Shown here piece by piece: positions 24,043 through 34,225 of a DNA stretch of 64,000 nt; within the stretch, counting starts at the first letter, position 1; each line of letters begins with the position of its first letter. The translations under genes and the position numbers were made by a program. Source of the DNA: Tupaia tana. Its lineage: Eukaryota; Chordata; Mammalia; Scandentia; Tupaiidae. The stretch lies in contig JAKSZU010000003.1 of NCBI GenBank assembly GCA_026018925.1, positions 6,554,367 to 6,618,366 of the forward strand, read 5' to 3'. The notes below the pieces were generated by a model. The model did not search any database. It saw only the letters and a program-made list of their open reading frames with translations, and was not told the origin of the DNA.

Positions 24043-24534
24043 TGAGACACAATCCCTTGGGGCCACAGTTTCTCCTGCAGTATAGCGCACTCTCTGCGAA
24101 TTAAAGTGACCAACCTTCGATGTTGCCTGGCCAGGCACTGGTACTTTTAATCCCCAGATTGTCCTTCTTGCTCATAAAATTCTTTTTCAGGTGCATCCGG
24201 ACCAAGAGCCCTATATCAAGTCTTGATTGACTCTTGTTACTTCTCCTCCTTCCTGGCTTAAACCCTGGGTGCCCACGAAGCCATGGCGTATCCTTGTTAC
24301 AAACCCCACTCCCCTCAGAAATAATTAACCTGCTTGATTCAGCTTCTGTAACTGCTTACATAGAAATCCCTGGTGACTGACCCCCTATAAAAAGACTACT
24401 CAAACTTCGGTCAGGGCTACAGTTCTGACTCTTGGCCCCTGAGCCTCAGGCTGTAGTCGCTGGCCAGATAATAAAGTCTCCCTTTAAACTTTATCTGGCT
24501 TTGGTGGTCATTCATTCGGTGGCACTCTACAACA
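24043..24534 (+). repeat. LTR of a second ERV nested in the first, copy A
   Basis: A 492-bp LTR starting TGAGACACAATCCCTTGGGG and ending CTCTACAACA, with TATA box CCTATAAAAAG (near 24386) and AATAAAG polyadenylation signal (near 24470). It is followed two bases later by TGGAGGCCCCAGCGAGAT (24537-24554), which fits a tRNA-Gln-type primer-binding site with one mismatch. No matching 3' LTR is found in the window. Confidence 0.75.
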
Positions 24535-27290
24535 TTTGGAGGCCCCAGCGAGATCTGGGAATCTTAGAGTGGCCAAATAATGCCCCAATGAGGACGCCCC
24601 TCACACCCTGTCCCGGGTTCCAAGAGGGGTAAGGAGGCCTCACAAACATGGATCAGAAATTAAAGTCACTGGTAGCACCTGGATCTGGTAAAATTCTGGT
24701 TATCTCAGTTTGAGAGCTCTCCTGGTGGGACTTTAAGAAGGCTGGACACAGCGGAACCTCCAGGTCCCTGGGCCTGAGTGCAGCAGCACTTCAGGTCCCT
24801 GGTGACAGTGATTTCTGGGTATACTGTCTTGCTTTGTATTGTCTTTGTCACCCTTGTCTTCGTCAAAATGGGACAGGTGCAGTTGTCAGTCTGTTCATCA
24901 AAATGTACCCCCCTTAGCTGTTTTCTACATCACTTTCAGGATTTTCGACAAAGTAACCCCAGGGAAATTGGCTCTTATACTCCTAATGTGTGTGTGCATT
25001 CATACATGCAATATGTTACCTACTATATGTTTTATGTCTGTGTGAAAAAGGCCTTAAAGAATTCTATTCAATTTGGTTTATAAAAAGAGCACTCATAGAA
25101 ATTGGTTTAAATGCTTTTCAAGTTCATGTAACTTTAGTAAACAATCCGATTTCAAATGTAATGAAAGAAAAAGGTTAATAAGTAAAAGTCTTCACAATTT
25201 TCAACATATATTTTGTCTAGGTTTTTATTAATCAAGCAACATCATGTTTATCTTAATATGGTTGATTTAATAAAACAACTGCTGTTGTATGTTGCTTTTC
25301 CTGTTTTTTAGTTTTAGTGCTAACAGAGGATCTTTGACCTCTAACTCTTGGATATTTACAGAGGGCCCCTGAAACATCCAAAAGGGAGATGTTAAACTAA
25401 TCAGGCTTATTCTTTATGTTAGATAAAGATGGAAAACATTGTCAAATTAAAGTAATTCTAATTTTCTTTTTTTTTTTTTTCAGAGAGGTTTTTGCTATAG
25501 GCCATGTGCGCTCGCCAGAAAGACAGAGAGAGACAGAGACAGAAAGTGAGAAATCACCCTCCAGGGCAGATGGCTACCCCACAATCCCTTCTCCTCCATG
25601 CTCCTCTCAGGATCTTGGGCACACACGCACATGTGCTCGGTGCGAGTTTAAGCCACCGGGTCCGAGACTCAAACCACGGTCGACTACTTGGGAGTACAAA
25701 GAAAAAACCATTACACTAACTGCTGGTTCCAATAATTCTAATTTTCTTTACATTGTATTTAAGTTATATGTAAAAATGTGTTATGTACTTGTATGTCTAT
25801 ATATGTATTATGTTCCAAAATAATTTGAAATTCCCAGGAATTTTTAATGGGATATTTATCAGTCATGTGGTAAGTTCTTATGTGAAACTGGTATCTAGCC
25901 AAATTTCTTTGTCAGTTATGAATTTTGTCAGAATATTAACTATGGTTATAATCCTAATATCATGTCCTTAAAAAAAATTCACCGAGAGAGTGGAAAGAGA
26001 ATGTACTCTTACAAGTACTAGTTTCTAAAAATCTAATCATGTAACTGGGTAAAATTTTCGTTTTCTGTGTAAACTAATTAGTTTTCTAAACTGTTAAGCC
26101 AAAATTAACCAAAGAAAGGTAAAAAGTTTTGACAAAATTACATGTTAAGTAGCCAATACAATATACCTGGGTTAAAAAGGTAAAATTGATATAAAAAATA
26201 TAAGTCCAATGTTAAGCATGGACTCATGAGAGCATTGCCGCCTGGCTCTCTCTGAGTCCTCCTTATAATTCTTGTTATTAAGTTAACCTGCTTTAGTTAT
26301 TCCTATTGTTGGTCTTTAAGTTTTATAAAATTGGGAGGGTCTGTTAGATTGTTCAGTTTTGCATTGAAAAAGTTGTTAAAACAAGTTTTGTTGCTATTGT
26401 TGTTTGTTTGTACATGTTCATAAGCTACCAATCAGTATATGTGGATATGTGTAATTCTATTTTTACAAGCTTAATGACTCCTCCAGAACATATCGAACTA
26501 CCCAAGGTGAGATGGAAAAGATAATCATGAACAATTAATAAAAATTGGGCCTATGTATCAGAGAAAAACTCCTAACCGAAAACTTAATAGAGTAGAAGTC
26601 TCAGGGAATGGGGTGAGACAAGTTAAGGCTAGAGCCCCCAGCTGCCTCCTCCCTCTCTGCCTTCTTCTCCTGTTTCTCTTTAATTAGCCCTCTTCCCCAC
26701 CAGACTCTCCCCTTAGATAAATGTTCAAGCGGTCCAGCTAGAAAAACAAAAATTTAAATTAAGACTGCATTCTCCAGCTAGGGTTTTGTATAGTCAATAA
26801 GGCAGATGCTTTGTAAAGCCTACAAATGGGGCTCCACCCTCTTGGCAGCACTCAGCTCCTTGCAGGATCTACTGGAATTTAGTTTCACTTCTCAGTGTCA
26901 GAGCTCTTACAATTCAGATCTGATATTTTTTTAAAAAAAGTTCTCAGATAACTCAGAAAAATGTTATTATAAATTGGCAAGACACCTTAACCTTTATTTA
27001 ATTCTCATTTAAACAGCACCCGTAGTCACTCGTGGTAATCCTGAAGGCTGGTAACTTCCAAGGGCTGGATCTGGACACAGCTCAGATCAGAGCCTCTGCC
27101 TCTAAAGAAACTCTGTTTCCAAAGTGGGCAGCCCGGGCACTAAACAATGCCTACGACTGGCATCCTCATGTTTCCCACTGGGACCTTGTCCCCAGATGTG
27201 GAGCTGGTCACTAGAGACAGAATGCACTGATCTCTGAAGGAAGCTCAGGACTTCTAAAGTCCATGCTTGCTTTTGAAACTGAGGATTGAT
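24535..27290 (+). mobile_element. Interior of the second ERV with AT-rich module, copy A
   Basis: Leader, then a possible Gag start ATG GGA CAG at 24868 that is open for about 70 codons only. From about 24893 to 26400 the sequence is the same AT-rich non-coding module that replaces pol in the young provirus (there reversed). A SINE (25470-25732) sits inside it. From 26400 to 27290 the sequence is non-coding and unassigned. Copy B homology ends near 27035. Confidence 0.65.
25470..25732 (-). mobile_element. tRNA-derived SINE (antisense) in ERV interior, copy A
   Basis: Full-length antisense SINE with a 17-bp target duplication TAATTCTAATTTTCTTT (25453-25469; 25733-25749). The orthologous copy lies at 40615-40859 in copy B. 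Confidence 0.92.
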
Positions 27291-28646
27291 GGGGCTCAAG
27301 ACCCCCCATCTGACAATCTCACTGGACAAGCCTCAGGTAACCCTTAAAATGACTAAGGTTAATTTCTGTCTAAATCAGAGGTTAAGGTTTAAAAGTACAG
27401 TCATACCAACAACTAAAAGTTCTTGTAGCCACCCCAGACTCTGTCCTCCCATCCTTACCCTCCTACACCCAGGAGGAAAAAAAAAAAAAAAAAAAAAAAA
27501 ACAGGCCCACAAATAGTTGCCACTACCAAATGAAAGGCCAATAGTCCCTGAGGCCCTTGAGTGGGACATCACAGAACAGGTATTCAGGCCACCTCTCTAC
27601 AACTAAAGGAGGAGGCCCCAAGTGAACCAGAAACCGCACCCCTTGCCCAGGGAGATGACCCTTTCAGTCCTCCCCATACTCAATCTGGGTCTATTTATGG
27701 GCCGGGACCTAAGGACTTCTCCATGGACAAGAAACCAGCTGGGGGGGAAGGGGCAGCATGTCCCAAGGGGCCTTGGCCCCCTTGCCAGTTTTTCCTCTCA
27801 AGCAATGGGACCCTCTGAACTAGGTCCAGATAGCCAGCTCTTATGGTTTATTCCCCTTTCTCTATGAGTGACCTGTAAACTGGGAAAAACAGAATCCCTC
27901 CGTCTTTCACAACCCACAGAGTTTAATTAAGCTCTCTCCTCAAGACAATTTTCTTCGCACATCAGCCTGTGACAACTGCCAGCAGCTCCTCCAGACTCTT
28001 TACCACAAGAATCCGTGGTGAAGGCTGTAAACTTGTCCTGGAGGCCAACGGCCAACCCACTGCTGACCCTGTCGCCATCGAGTGGGTTTTCCAACTGGTC
28101 GACCTACTTGGGATCCAATCTGGACAGAGTCTCTAGTTCTCCAGGCAACTCTCCCTGAGACCCACCACCTCGTTCGCAGCTACCACCCAGCTCCTGCAGA
28201 GTCTGCATTGTCCTCACGACTGGCCCTGGACCCTGGGCCCCAGTTTTGGTCAGACACCACACTCCTGGGACTCTTGACCCCTGCTGGGATGGACTTTTCA
28301 CTGTTATCCTGAACACCCTTTCTGCTGTCGAGGTTATGGAGAAGCATCATTGTATTCATCGCTCCCACTTGAAGCCCGCAGCCTGGTCACCTTATGCCAC
28401 TTCCGGGACCCAGAGATGGGGACTTCAGCCTTCCTCAGATCCCCTCACGGTCAAATTGTGCTGGCTTTCCTGATACTGTTTTTCAGGCCCCTCCGGGAAC
28501 CTTTGGGCATGCACTTGGGGGCTGAAGGAGGCTGCGGAGATGATCTAAAAAATTAGGCCAAAGTTAATGATACTGACCTCATCAAAAATTCTACCTCTTA
28601 AAAACAAACAAACAAACAAAAAAAAACCCCACAAATTTGGGAATGT
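27291..28646 (+). pseudogene. Class I ERV pol/env remnant (integrase C-terminus), copy A
   Basis: Frame-broken interior between the nested element and the 3' LTR. At 28285-28382 the plus strand reads as the C-terminal integrase domain of gammaretroviruses: Trp-Asp-Gly-Leu-Phe-Thr-Val-Ile, then a segment ending in His-Arg-Ser-His-Leu-Lys-Pro-Ala. 27560-28280 reads as Pro-rich, pol-like text in several frames. A (CAAA)n run precedes the LTR. Nothing here can be translated intact. Confidence 0.6.
27476..27501. repeat. Poly(A) run
   Basis: About 25 consecutive A inside class I ERV interior sequence, with no SINE or L1 directly upstream. It could be a leftover retroposon tail or slippage expansion. 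Confidence 0.9.
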
Positions 28647-29328
28647 TGAGTCTATCTTGACAACTGTTCCTCCATTTTCTCTGTATTGGCAGCCATCTTA
28701 ATGTCAGCCTAGGCAACCAGCACTGAGAGTCAGACAGAAATAAGGATGTGGCTGCGTCTCCTAGGCACTATTTATTGTTCTGAGGTATATGCACTTAGGA
28801 CCCTGCCATTACGGTTGAATACCTAGCAACCCCTCTGTCAGGTGTACCTTATGTAACTTGTTTACTTGCCTGTATAAAAACCCCGTTTCCGGGACCAGCA
28901 GTTAGCGTAATGGCTATGTCGCTGGACTCCCACATAGTCAACTGCGGTTCGAGTCCCAGACCCGGTGGCTTAAACTCACGCCGGGCGCGTGTGTGTACGT
29001 GCCCAAGATCCCGAGAGGAGAATGGAGGAGAAGGGATTGCGGCGTGGCCATCCCCCCTGGGGGGTGATTTCTCGCTTTCTATCTCTCTGTCTCTCTCTGT
29101 CTGTCTGGCGAGCGCATGCGCCCTATAGCAAAAAAAAAAAAAAAAAAAAACTCTCAAAAAAACAAACAAACAAACAAACAAAAAAAACCAAAACCGTTTC
29201 CCTGCTGAGGGGCACCAGACCCATACTTGAGTGTCTGGTCACTGTGACAGAGCTTCACCTCTTAATAAACTTCTTCCTATCCCTTTCAACGTTTGGCTTC
29301 ACATTCCTTGGCCTGTTCCTGATAAACA
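28647..29328 (+). repeat. 3' LTR of class I ERV, interrupted by a SINE
   Basis: LTR parts 28647-28890 and about 29190-29328. It starts TGAGTCTATCTTGACAACTG and ends CTGTTCCTGATAAACA. This LTR retains the 3' segment missing from the 5' LTR at 23287-23597. Confidence 0.85.
28891..29187 (+). mobile_element. Full-length tRNA-derived SINE inside an LTR
   Basis: GGGACCAGCAGTTAGCGTAA head, B box GGTTCGAGTCC, body, GCGCCCTATAGC and an A-rich tail with (AAAC)n. Imperfect target duplication AACC(CC)GTTTCC on both sides (28879-28890 and about 29190-29201). Good conservation of the promoter boxes marks it as a young copy. Confidence 0.9.
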
Positions 29329-29336
29329 CTCTGTGT

Positions 29337-30330
29337 TTTCCACCAGTATAGTTTGAGGTTTTATGTTGAGATCCTTGATCCATTTTGAGTTGATATTTGT
29401 TAATAGTGAGAGATAGGGTTCAGTTTCATTTTTCTACAGGTGGATATCCAGTTTTTCCAACACCATTTGCTGAAGAGATTTTTTTTTCCTCGACTGAGTT
29501 GTCTTGTGCCCTTTGTTGAAAATCAATTGACTGTTGGTTTGGGAGTTTATTTCTCAGTTCGCAATTCTGTTCCATTGGTCTACCGGCCTGTTTTTGTGGG
29601 GGTCTTGCTTTTTTTTTTTTTTTTGACAATCTGCTTTATATCTGGAGCATTTAGATTCAATATATATTTAATGTAATTATCAATGTGGTTGTTTTTAAAT
29701 CTACCATTTTGTGAGCCAGTGGGTGGTGTAGAAGTTAAGGCAGCTGGATACCACATGGTTGACTATGGGATTTGAGACCTGGATCCAGTGGTTTAAAAAA
29801 CACACTGGGCATGTGTGCATGCATGCCCAAAATCCTAAGAGAAAAATTGAGAAGAAGGGACTGTGGCATGGCCATCATCTCTATGTGTTTGTGTGTGTGG
29901 GGAGTTAGGGGCAGGTTCTCACTTTCTCTCTCCCTCTGGAAAGCACACATGCCCTATATCAAATTTTAAAGAAAGAAATAAATAATCAAATTCTAAGATC
30001 TTCTTCTTTGTTTCTATTTGTCCTATCCTTTTTTTCTGCCTTTCTTTAGAATAAATTTCAAATTTTCATTTATTTTTCTTATGGCTTTATTAGCTGTACC
30101 TGGTTTTATTTTCTTCATGGGTGCTCCACAATTTACAATGTGAAGCTTTAACATTACATTCAACTCTTAGTATTATATCGCTGCACCTATATTGTAAACT
30201 ATAACATTGTACTTTATGACATTATATTTGTATTTCCTTCCTCCCATCTTCTGCATTAGTGTTGTCATACATTTTGGATTTACGTAAAATATAAACTCAA
30301 AAATATTGCTTTCAAGAGTCAATGATCTTG
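29337..30330 (-). mobile_element. Antisense L1 remainder and older L1
   Basis: 29337-29608 continues the antisense L1 broken by the ERV (GTATAGTTTGAGGTTTTATG, CCAACACCATTTGCTGAAGAG). After a poly-T run at 29611-29625, 29626-29711 and 29976-30330 look like an older antisense L1 ORF2 segment with a SINE inside. Confidence 0.65.
29712..29975 (+). mobile_element. Older-subfamily tRNA-derived SINE
   Basis: Head GAGCCAGTGGGTGGTGTAGAAG, B-box-like GGGATTTGAGACCTGG, AGTGGTTTAAAAAACACACTGGG, and CACACATGCCCTATATCAAA. Strongly diverged and with its own diagnostic changes, like the copy at 15926. Confidence 0.75.
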
Positions 30331-30369
30331 GGAACCAGCAGTTAGCGTAATGGCTATGTCGCTGGACTT
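30331..30369 (+). mobile_element. SINE head fragment (first 39 bp only)
   Basis: GGGAACCAGCAGTTAGCGTA and on to CGCTGGACT, after which sequence switches without transition to the LTR at 30370. The rest of the SINE is absent from the window. Confidence 0.85.
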
Positions 30370-31597
30370 GTCGGAGGCAATGCTGGAAGGAAAGAATGAG
30401 GCCTCGGTGCCTTCTTCGTGCATGTTGTGTGTCGGACACCCTAAGAGATTGCTCTCTGAAGAGTGACAACTGCTAGGAATCATTGTGCCTTTTTATTGAA
30501 AATGTGATACATGCAAGTAAACAGGTGAGGGGCTACGTGCTCTAATTATCAATTCATAAAGTTTTAATAATAGGGATCATAAATTTCATTCAGGATTTGA
30601 TTAAGGGCAGGTCTATTAATCATCGATACAATTCAACAATTGTTTGATTGATGAAAGCAGGTTCTTGGGAACTTCAAGGAGTGCAGTTTCAGGAAACAGT
30701 TCCAGCAAGCAGAGTTAATTATCAGCCGATGTTCGGCAGCAGCCATCTTGTGATTACTAAAAGAAAATCTCAAGTATAGGTATTAGTTGTTATGGATCTC
30801 AATAAAGAATGACACTTATATAATTCTATAGGGATCTAAAACTTAATTCAAGAAATTCTAATATATCTATCTATTTTAAAGGGATGAGCCTACTGTTCAC
30901 TTGGTGAGAATAAGGGGATACTTTAAACAGCTTCTCCAACTAGCAGTACCAGTTTTTCTTAAGTCAAAATTAAAATGACTAACAAGTTAATGAAAAACTT
31001 TAAAATGGGTTTATGGTACCTAAGTGTTTTGTTGTGGATTCACTTGTGTAGCCTATGGCACCACTGTTATGTATTTTGTTAGAACATTAGTTACCATTAG
31101 GCGAGAGTGTCCTGGGCCAGTTTCGACCTAATCCTATTGTATGTAAAAAGGTTATTTATATTAAATATGTCTTGAAGGGCCTTCCAAAAGTCAAGAAGAT
31201 TTCTGCCTAGATAGAACTTCAGCACACCCTCTATTGTGACCACAGGGATGAAGCATTATAATTAACAGTAGGTGGTCAGGGCAAAAGGGAGTGGTCGGGG
31301 ACTTTCAGGAAATCTTACCACATACTCAAGATGTATGAGAGAGCTATGTAATTCTTTTATAGTAGTATATCAGGGAGTCAGAGGGGGGTGGATTCCCAGC
31401 AAGGCTACTGCAGTCTCTGGAGCATACAGCAAGCGGCCTTGCCAACATGCTGAGTCGACCCAAGCTTTGTTCACAGGTGGGGGCGGGGGGGGGAGCGTAA
31501 AGCAGTGGCCTTGCCAATGTGCTGAGCCGACTAAGGCTGTGCTCAAAGGTCGAAGGCTCAAACAGATCCTGAGGCCCCACCAGGTCGGATTCCTCCA
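30370..31597 (-). repeat. Older solo LTR of the young-provirus family, 5' side truncated
   Basis: Related along its length to the 1186-bp LTRs of the young provirus (for example AATCATTGTGCCTTTTTATTG, TAATCATCGATACAATTCAAC, GGAAATCTTACCA) but clearly diverged. The first roughly 45 bp of the plus-strand left end are missing; the right end finishes CCTCCA as in the intact LTRs. It directly abuts the mariner half of copy B. A G-run at 31480-31493 is new. No internal sequence accompanies it. Confidence 0.88.
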
Positions 31598-32175
31598 ATT
31601 ATCAAGAGGTAGAAGTCTAGTCAAAGCAAAAGTGAATTGGCAAGAACAAAACTTAGGGCAAAAGTTGTTTGAGATGCTGGAGGAATTTTACATGTTGACT
31701 CTGGAAGACCAAAACAACGATGTCTGCTTGAGTGTTTTGAGATATTTAGTTGAAGCTTTAGCAGGATAACACCTGAGAAAGTTTTGCCAGAGTCCTTCTC
31801 CACAACAACACTGCTGTGACTAGTCCTCCCATCAAACAATGACTATTTTGAGAGTTTAATAAGAGGTCATTTGGTGTCCACCTTATAGTCCTGATTTGGC
31901 TCCTTCTGATTTATTGTGTGTGTGTGGGGGGGGGGGGGGGGGAGTTTAACAGTAAAAAGGACACTCATTTTCCTTAAGTTAATAATGTAAGAAAGACCAA
32001 AATGATACGATTAAATCCCATGAGGCTTGGTTCTTAGGGATGGGCTAAATAGCAGGTATAATTGCTTATAAAAGTATCTTGGTTTCATTGGATCTTATTT
32101 TGTGAGATAAAGTTTACATTTTTAATTTTTAACTTTTAATTTAATTGTTCCACAAACTTTTTGAAATCACATCAT
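31598..32175 (+). mobile_element. Hsmar2-like mariner 3' half, copy B
   Basis: Begins inside the transposase (TATCAAGAGGTAGAAGTCTA) and retains the PPYSPDLAPSD-coding segment near 31880-31912 and the mariner 3' end. The 5' half is missing; the solo LTR ends exactly where it starts. A pure G run (31927-31942) replaces a shorter one in copy A. Confidence 0.85.
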
Positions 32176-33300
32176 AATTAAGGTATATAATTTGGTGTTT
32201 TGATATATGCATATGTAGATATATGGATATAGTAAGTAATCATCACAATTAAGCTAACTAACATAGCCATAATTTCACATAGATACTGTGTATGCGTGTA
32301 TGTGGTTAAAACACTTAAGATCTATTCTCTTAGGAAATTTCACACATATAACACAGTGTTGTTAACCATAGTCATATTACTATACATTAGCTCTTTAGAA
32401 CTTATTGTATATCTCAAATTTGATACACTTTGACCAATATCTTCCCATTTTACACTCTTTCCAACCACTGACAACTACCATTCTACATGCTTCTATGATT
32501 TTTGACTATTTGAGATTCCAAATATTAATGAGATCATATAGTATTCATCTTTCTGTGTCTGACTTATTTCATTTAGCATAATAAATGGGAATTCAACAAA
32601 ATGGAAAATATTTTCACCAAATGAAAAAATTATACACTATCAGGAACACTAAAAGACAACCCACAGAATGGAAGAAAACAATTGAAAAATCATGTATCTA
32701 ATAAGGATTTAATACCCAGAATATGTAAAGAATTCTTACAATTTAACACTAAAAAGGCAAATACACATTTATTCAAAGAAAATATACAAAAGGTCAATGA
32801 AAAGATGATAAATGCTATCAGTAAATAGGAAAATGCAAACTAATACCACCACTACCCACTGAGATGGCTATAATTTTAAAAAAAAAAACAGAAAATAATT
32901 AATGTTGGTGAGGATGTAGAGAAATTGAATGCTCATACATTTCTAGTAGGGATATTAAATGGTGCAGTCACTGAGGCCAACAACTTTTCATTTCTTTAAA
33001 AAGTTAAAGTTACCATGTGACTCAGTAATTCCACTCCTAGGTATGTATACAAGAGAATTAAAGAGGTATGTTTATACAAAAACTCCTACATGAATGTTCA
33101 TAGCAGCCTTATTCATAATAACCTGAAATGAAAACAAAACAAATGCCCATCAACTGATGAGCAAACAAAGATGGTATATCCATATAATGGAATATTATTT
33201 ATCCATAAAAAATAATGAAGTAAATATTCATGCTATAACATGAATGAACATTGAAAGTATTGTGCTAAGTGAAAGAAGCCAGACATTGCTGAATCTGATC
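32165..33300. mobile_element. Old L1 with 5' inversion (copy B)
   Basis: Same head-to-head arrangement as at 19755-20925: antisense L1M 3' UTR to about 32590, then sense ORF2 3' end. It has several small deletions relative to A (for example near 32755). Confidence 0.75.
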
Positions 33301-33349
33301 TTTTTCTTCATTAGGAATTATTTATTTAATTTTATTTATTATTATTTTT

Positions 33350-33499
33350 ATTTTTAAATTTGCTATAGGGCACAGTCACTCACCAGAGAAACAGAGAGAG
33401 AGGGAGAGAGAGAGAGAGAGAAAGCCATCAGATCCAGGACTCCAACCACAGTCAGCCATGTAGGAGTCCAGTGCCTTAAGCACCATGCCACCTGTAGGT
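33350..33499 (-). mobile_element. Old tRNA-derived SINE (antisense), copy B
   Basis: Counterpart of 20940-21155 with a short GA run of about 10 units. Landmarks are GCTATAGGGCACAGTCACTC and AGCCATGTAGGAGTCCAGTG. Confidence 0.75.
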
Positions 33500-34225
33500 C
33501 TTGAGTATGATTTTTTCAAAGACAGCAGAGAGAGACTATTATTTTCAGATTGAGGAAACAGGCCCAGGATGCTTAGATGACATATACAAAGTCACCTTTG
33601 CAAGATCTGAAACCTAATCTAAGTTTTATAGTTCATTCTCCTTCTATGCTCCATGAACGTCTTCAGACCCCACCCCATCCACTCAATGATAAGATTGTGG
33701 GAAATGTGGAATTGAAACCTCAAGTCAAAGTTTGTGGGTAGAAACCCATCAAATTAGGAAATTAGGAAACACATTTTCTCTTCCCTTATCTGTGCTCAAT
33801 CTTAAAAACAAAGATGTTTGGAAATAAAGTTACTGAGAAATGAGTGTTGAAATCGCTAGTTGTAATTATGGACTTAGTATGTCTCCAATCATTTTTGTCA
33901 GTTTTTGGTTCTTGAATGCTCAAGTTCTCTTCTTTATTGAAGTTTTTTTAGTTATTAGATGCAAGCATATCATGTATTATAATACCTTGCTAGTGAATTA
34001 ACCTACTTAACATTACTAAATATCCTTCTTTATGATTACTGAATAATTATATTATTCTGAAATCTACTTTGCCAAATCATCAGTATGGCCACTGAAGTTT
34101 TTTTGTGTTAATGCATGCACAGTATATTATTTTCAATTATTTTATTTTTAATGTCTGACATTATATTTAAAGTGGGGTATCATTTAGATTGCATATAATA
34201 GGATCTTGCTTTTGTTTTGTGTCTT

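Larger units (their letters stand above)
19187..27035 (+). repeat. Direct duplication, copy A
   Basis: Colinear with copy B (31598-42150): mariner 3' half, inverted old L1, old SINE, L1 ORF2 antisense, SINE, antisense L1 3' end, class I LTR, second LTR and AT-rich interior. Divergence by eye is about 5% in most places and far lower over 26020-26723. Copy A lacks the HAL1-like insertion present in B. The left boundary falls in the mariner at the bases TATCAAGAGGT; the right boundary is within the ERV interior. Confidence 0.88.
23287..29328 (+). mobile_element. Class I (gammaretrovirus-like) ERV, copy A
   Basis: LTRs at 23287-23597 and 28647-29328 (the latter holding a SINE) flank a decayed interior that also contains a second, different LTR (24043-24534). 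Ends are TGAGTCT...ACA. A primer-binding site of tRNA-Pro type, TGGGGGCTCAACCAGGAT (three mismatches to the standard site), starts at 23600. The gag start is lost (ATA at the position where copy B has ATG GGT CAG). An integrase C-terminal remnant is at 28285-28382. The element inserted into the antisense L1; both flanks carry CTCTGTGT (23279-23286; 29329-29336). Confidence 0.85.

Noticed and set aside
31272..31769. 165-codon frame
   Set aside because: It crosses from solo LTR into mariner sequence; a chimera of two dead repeats.
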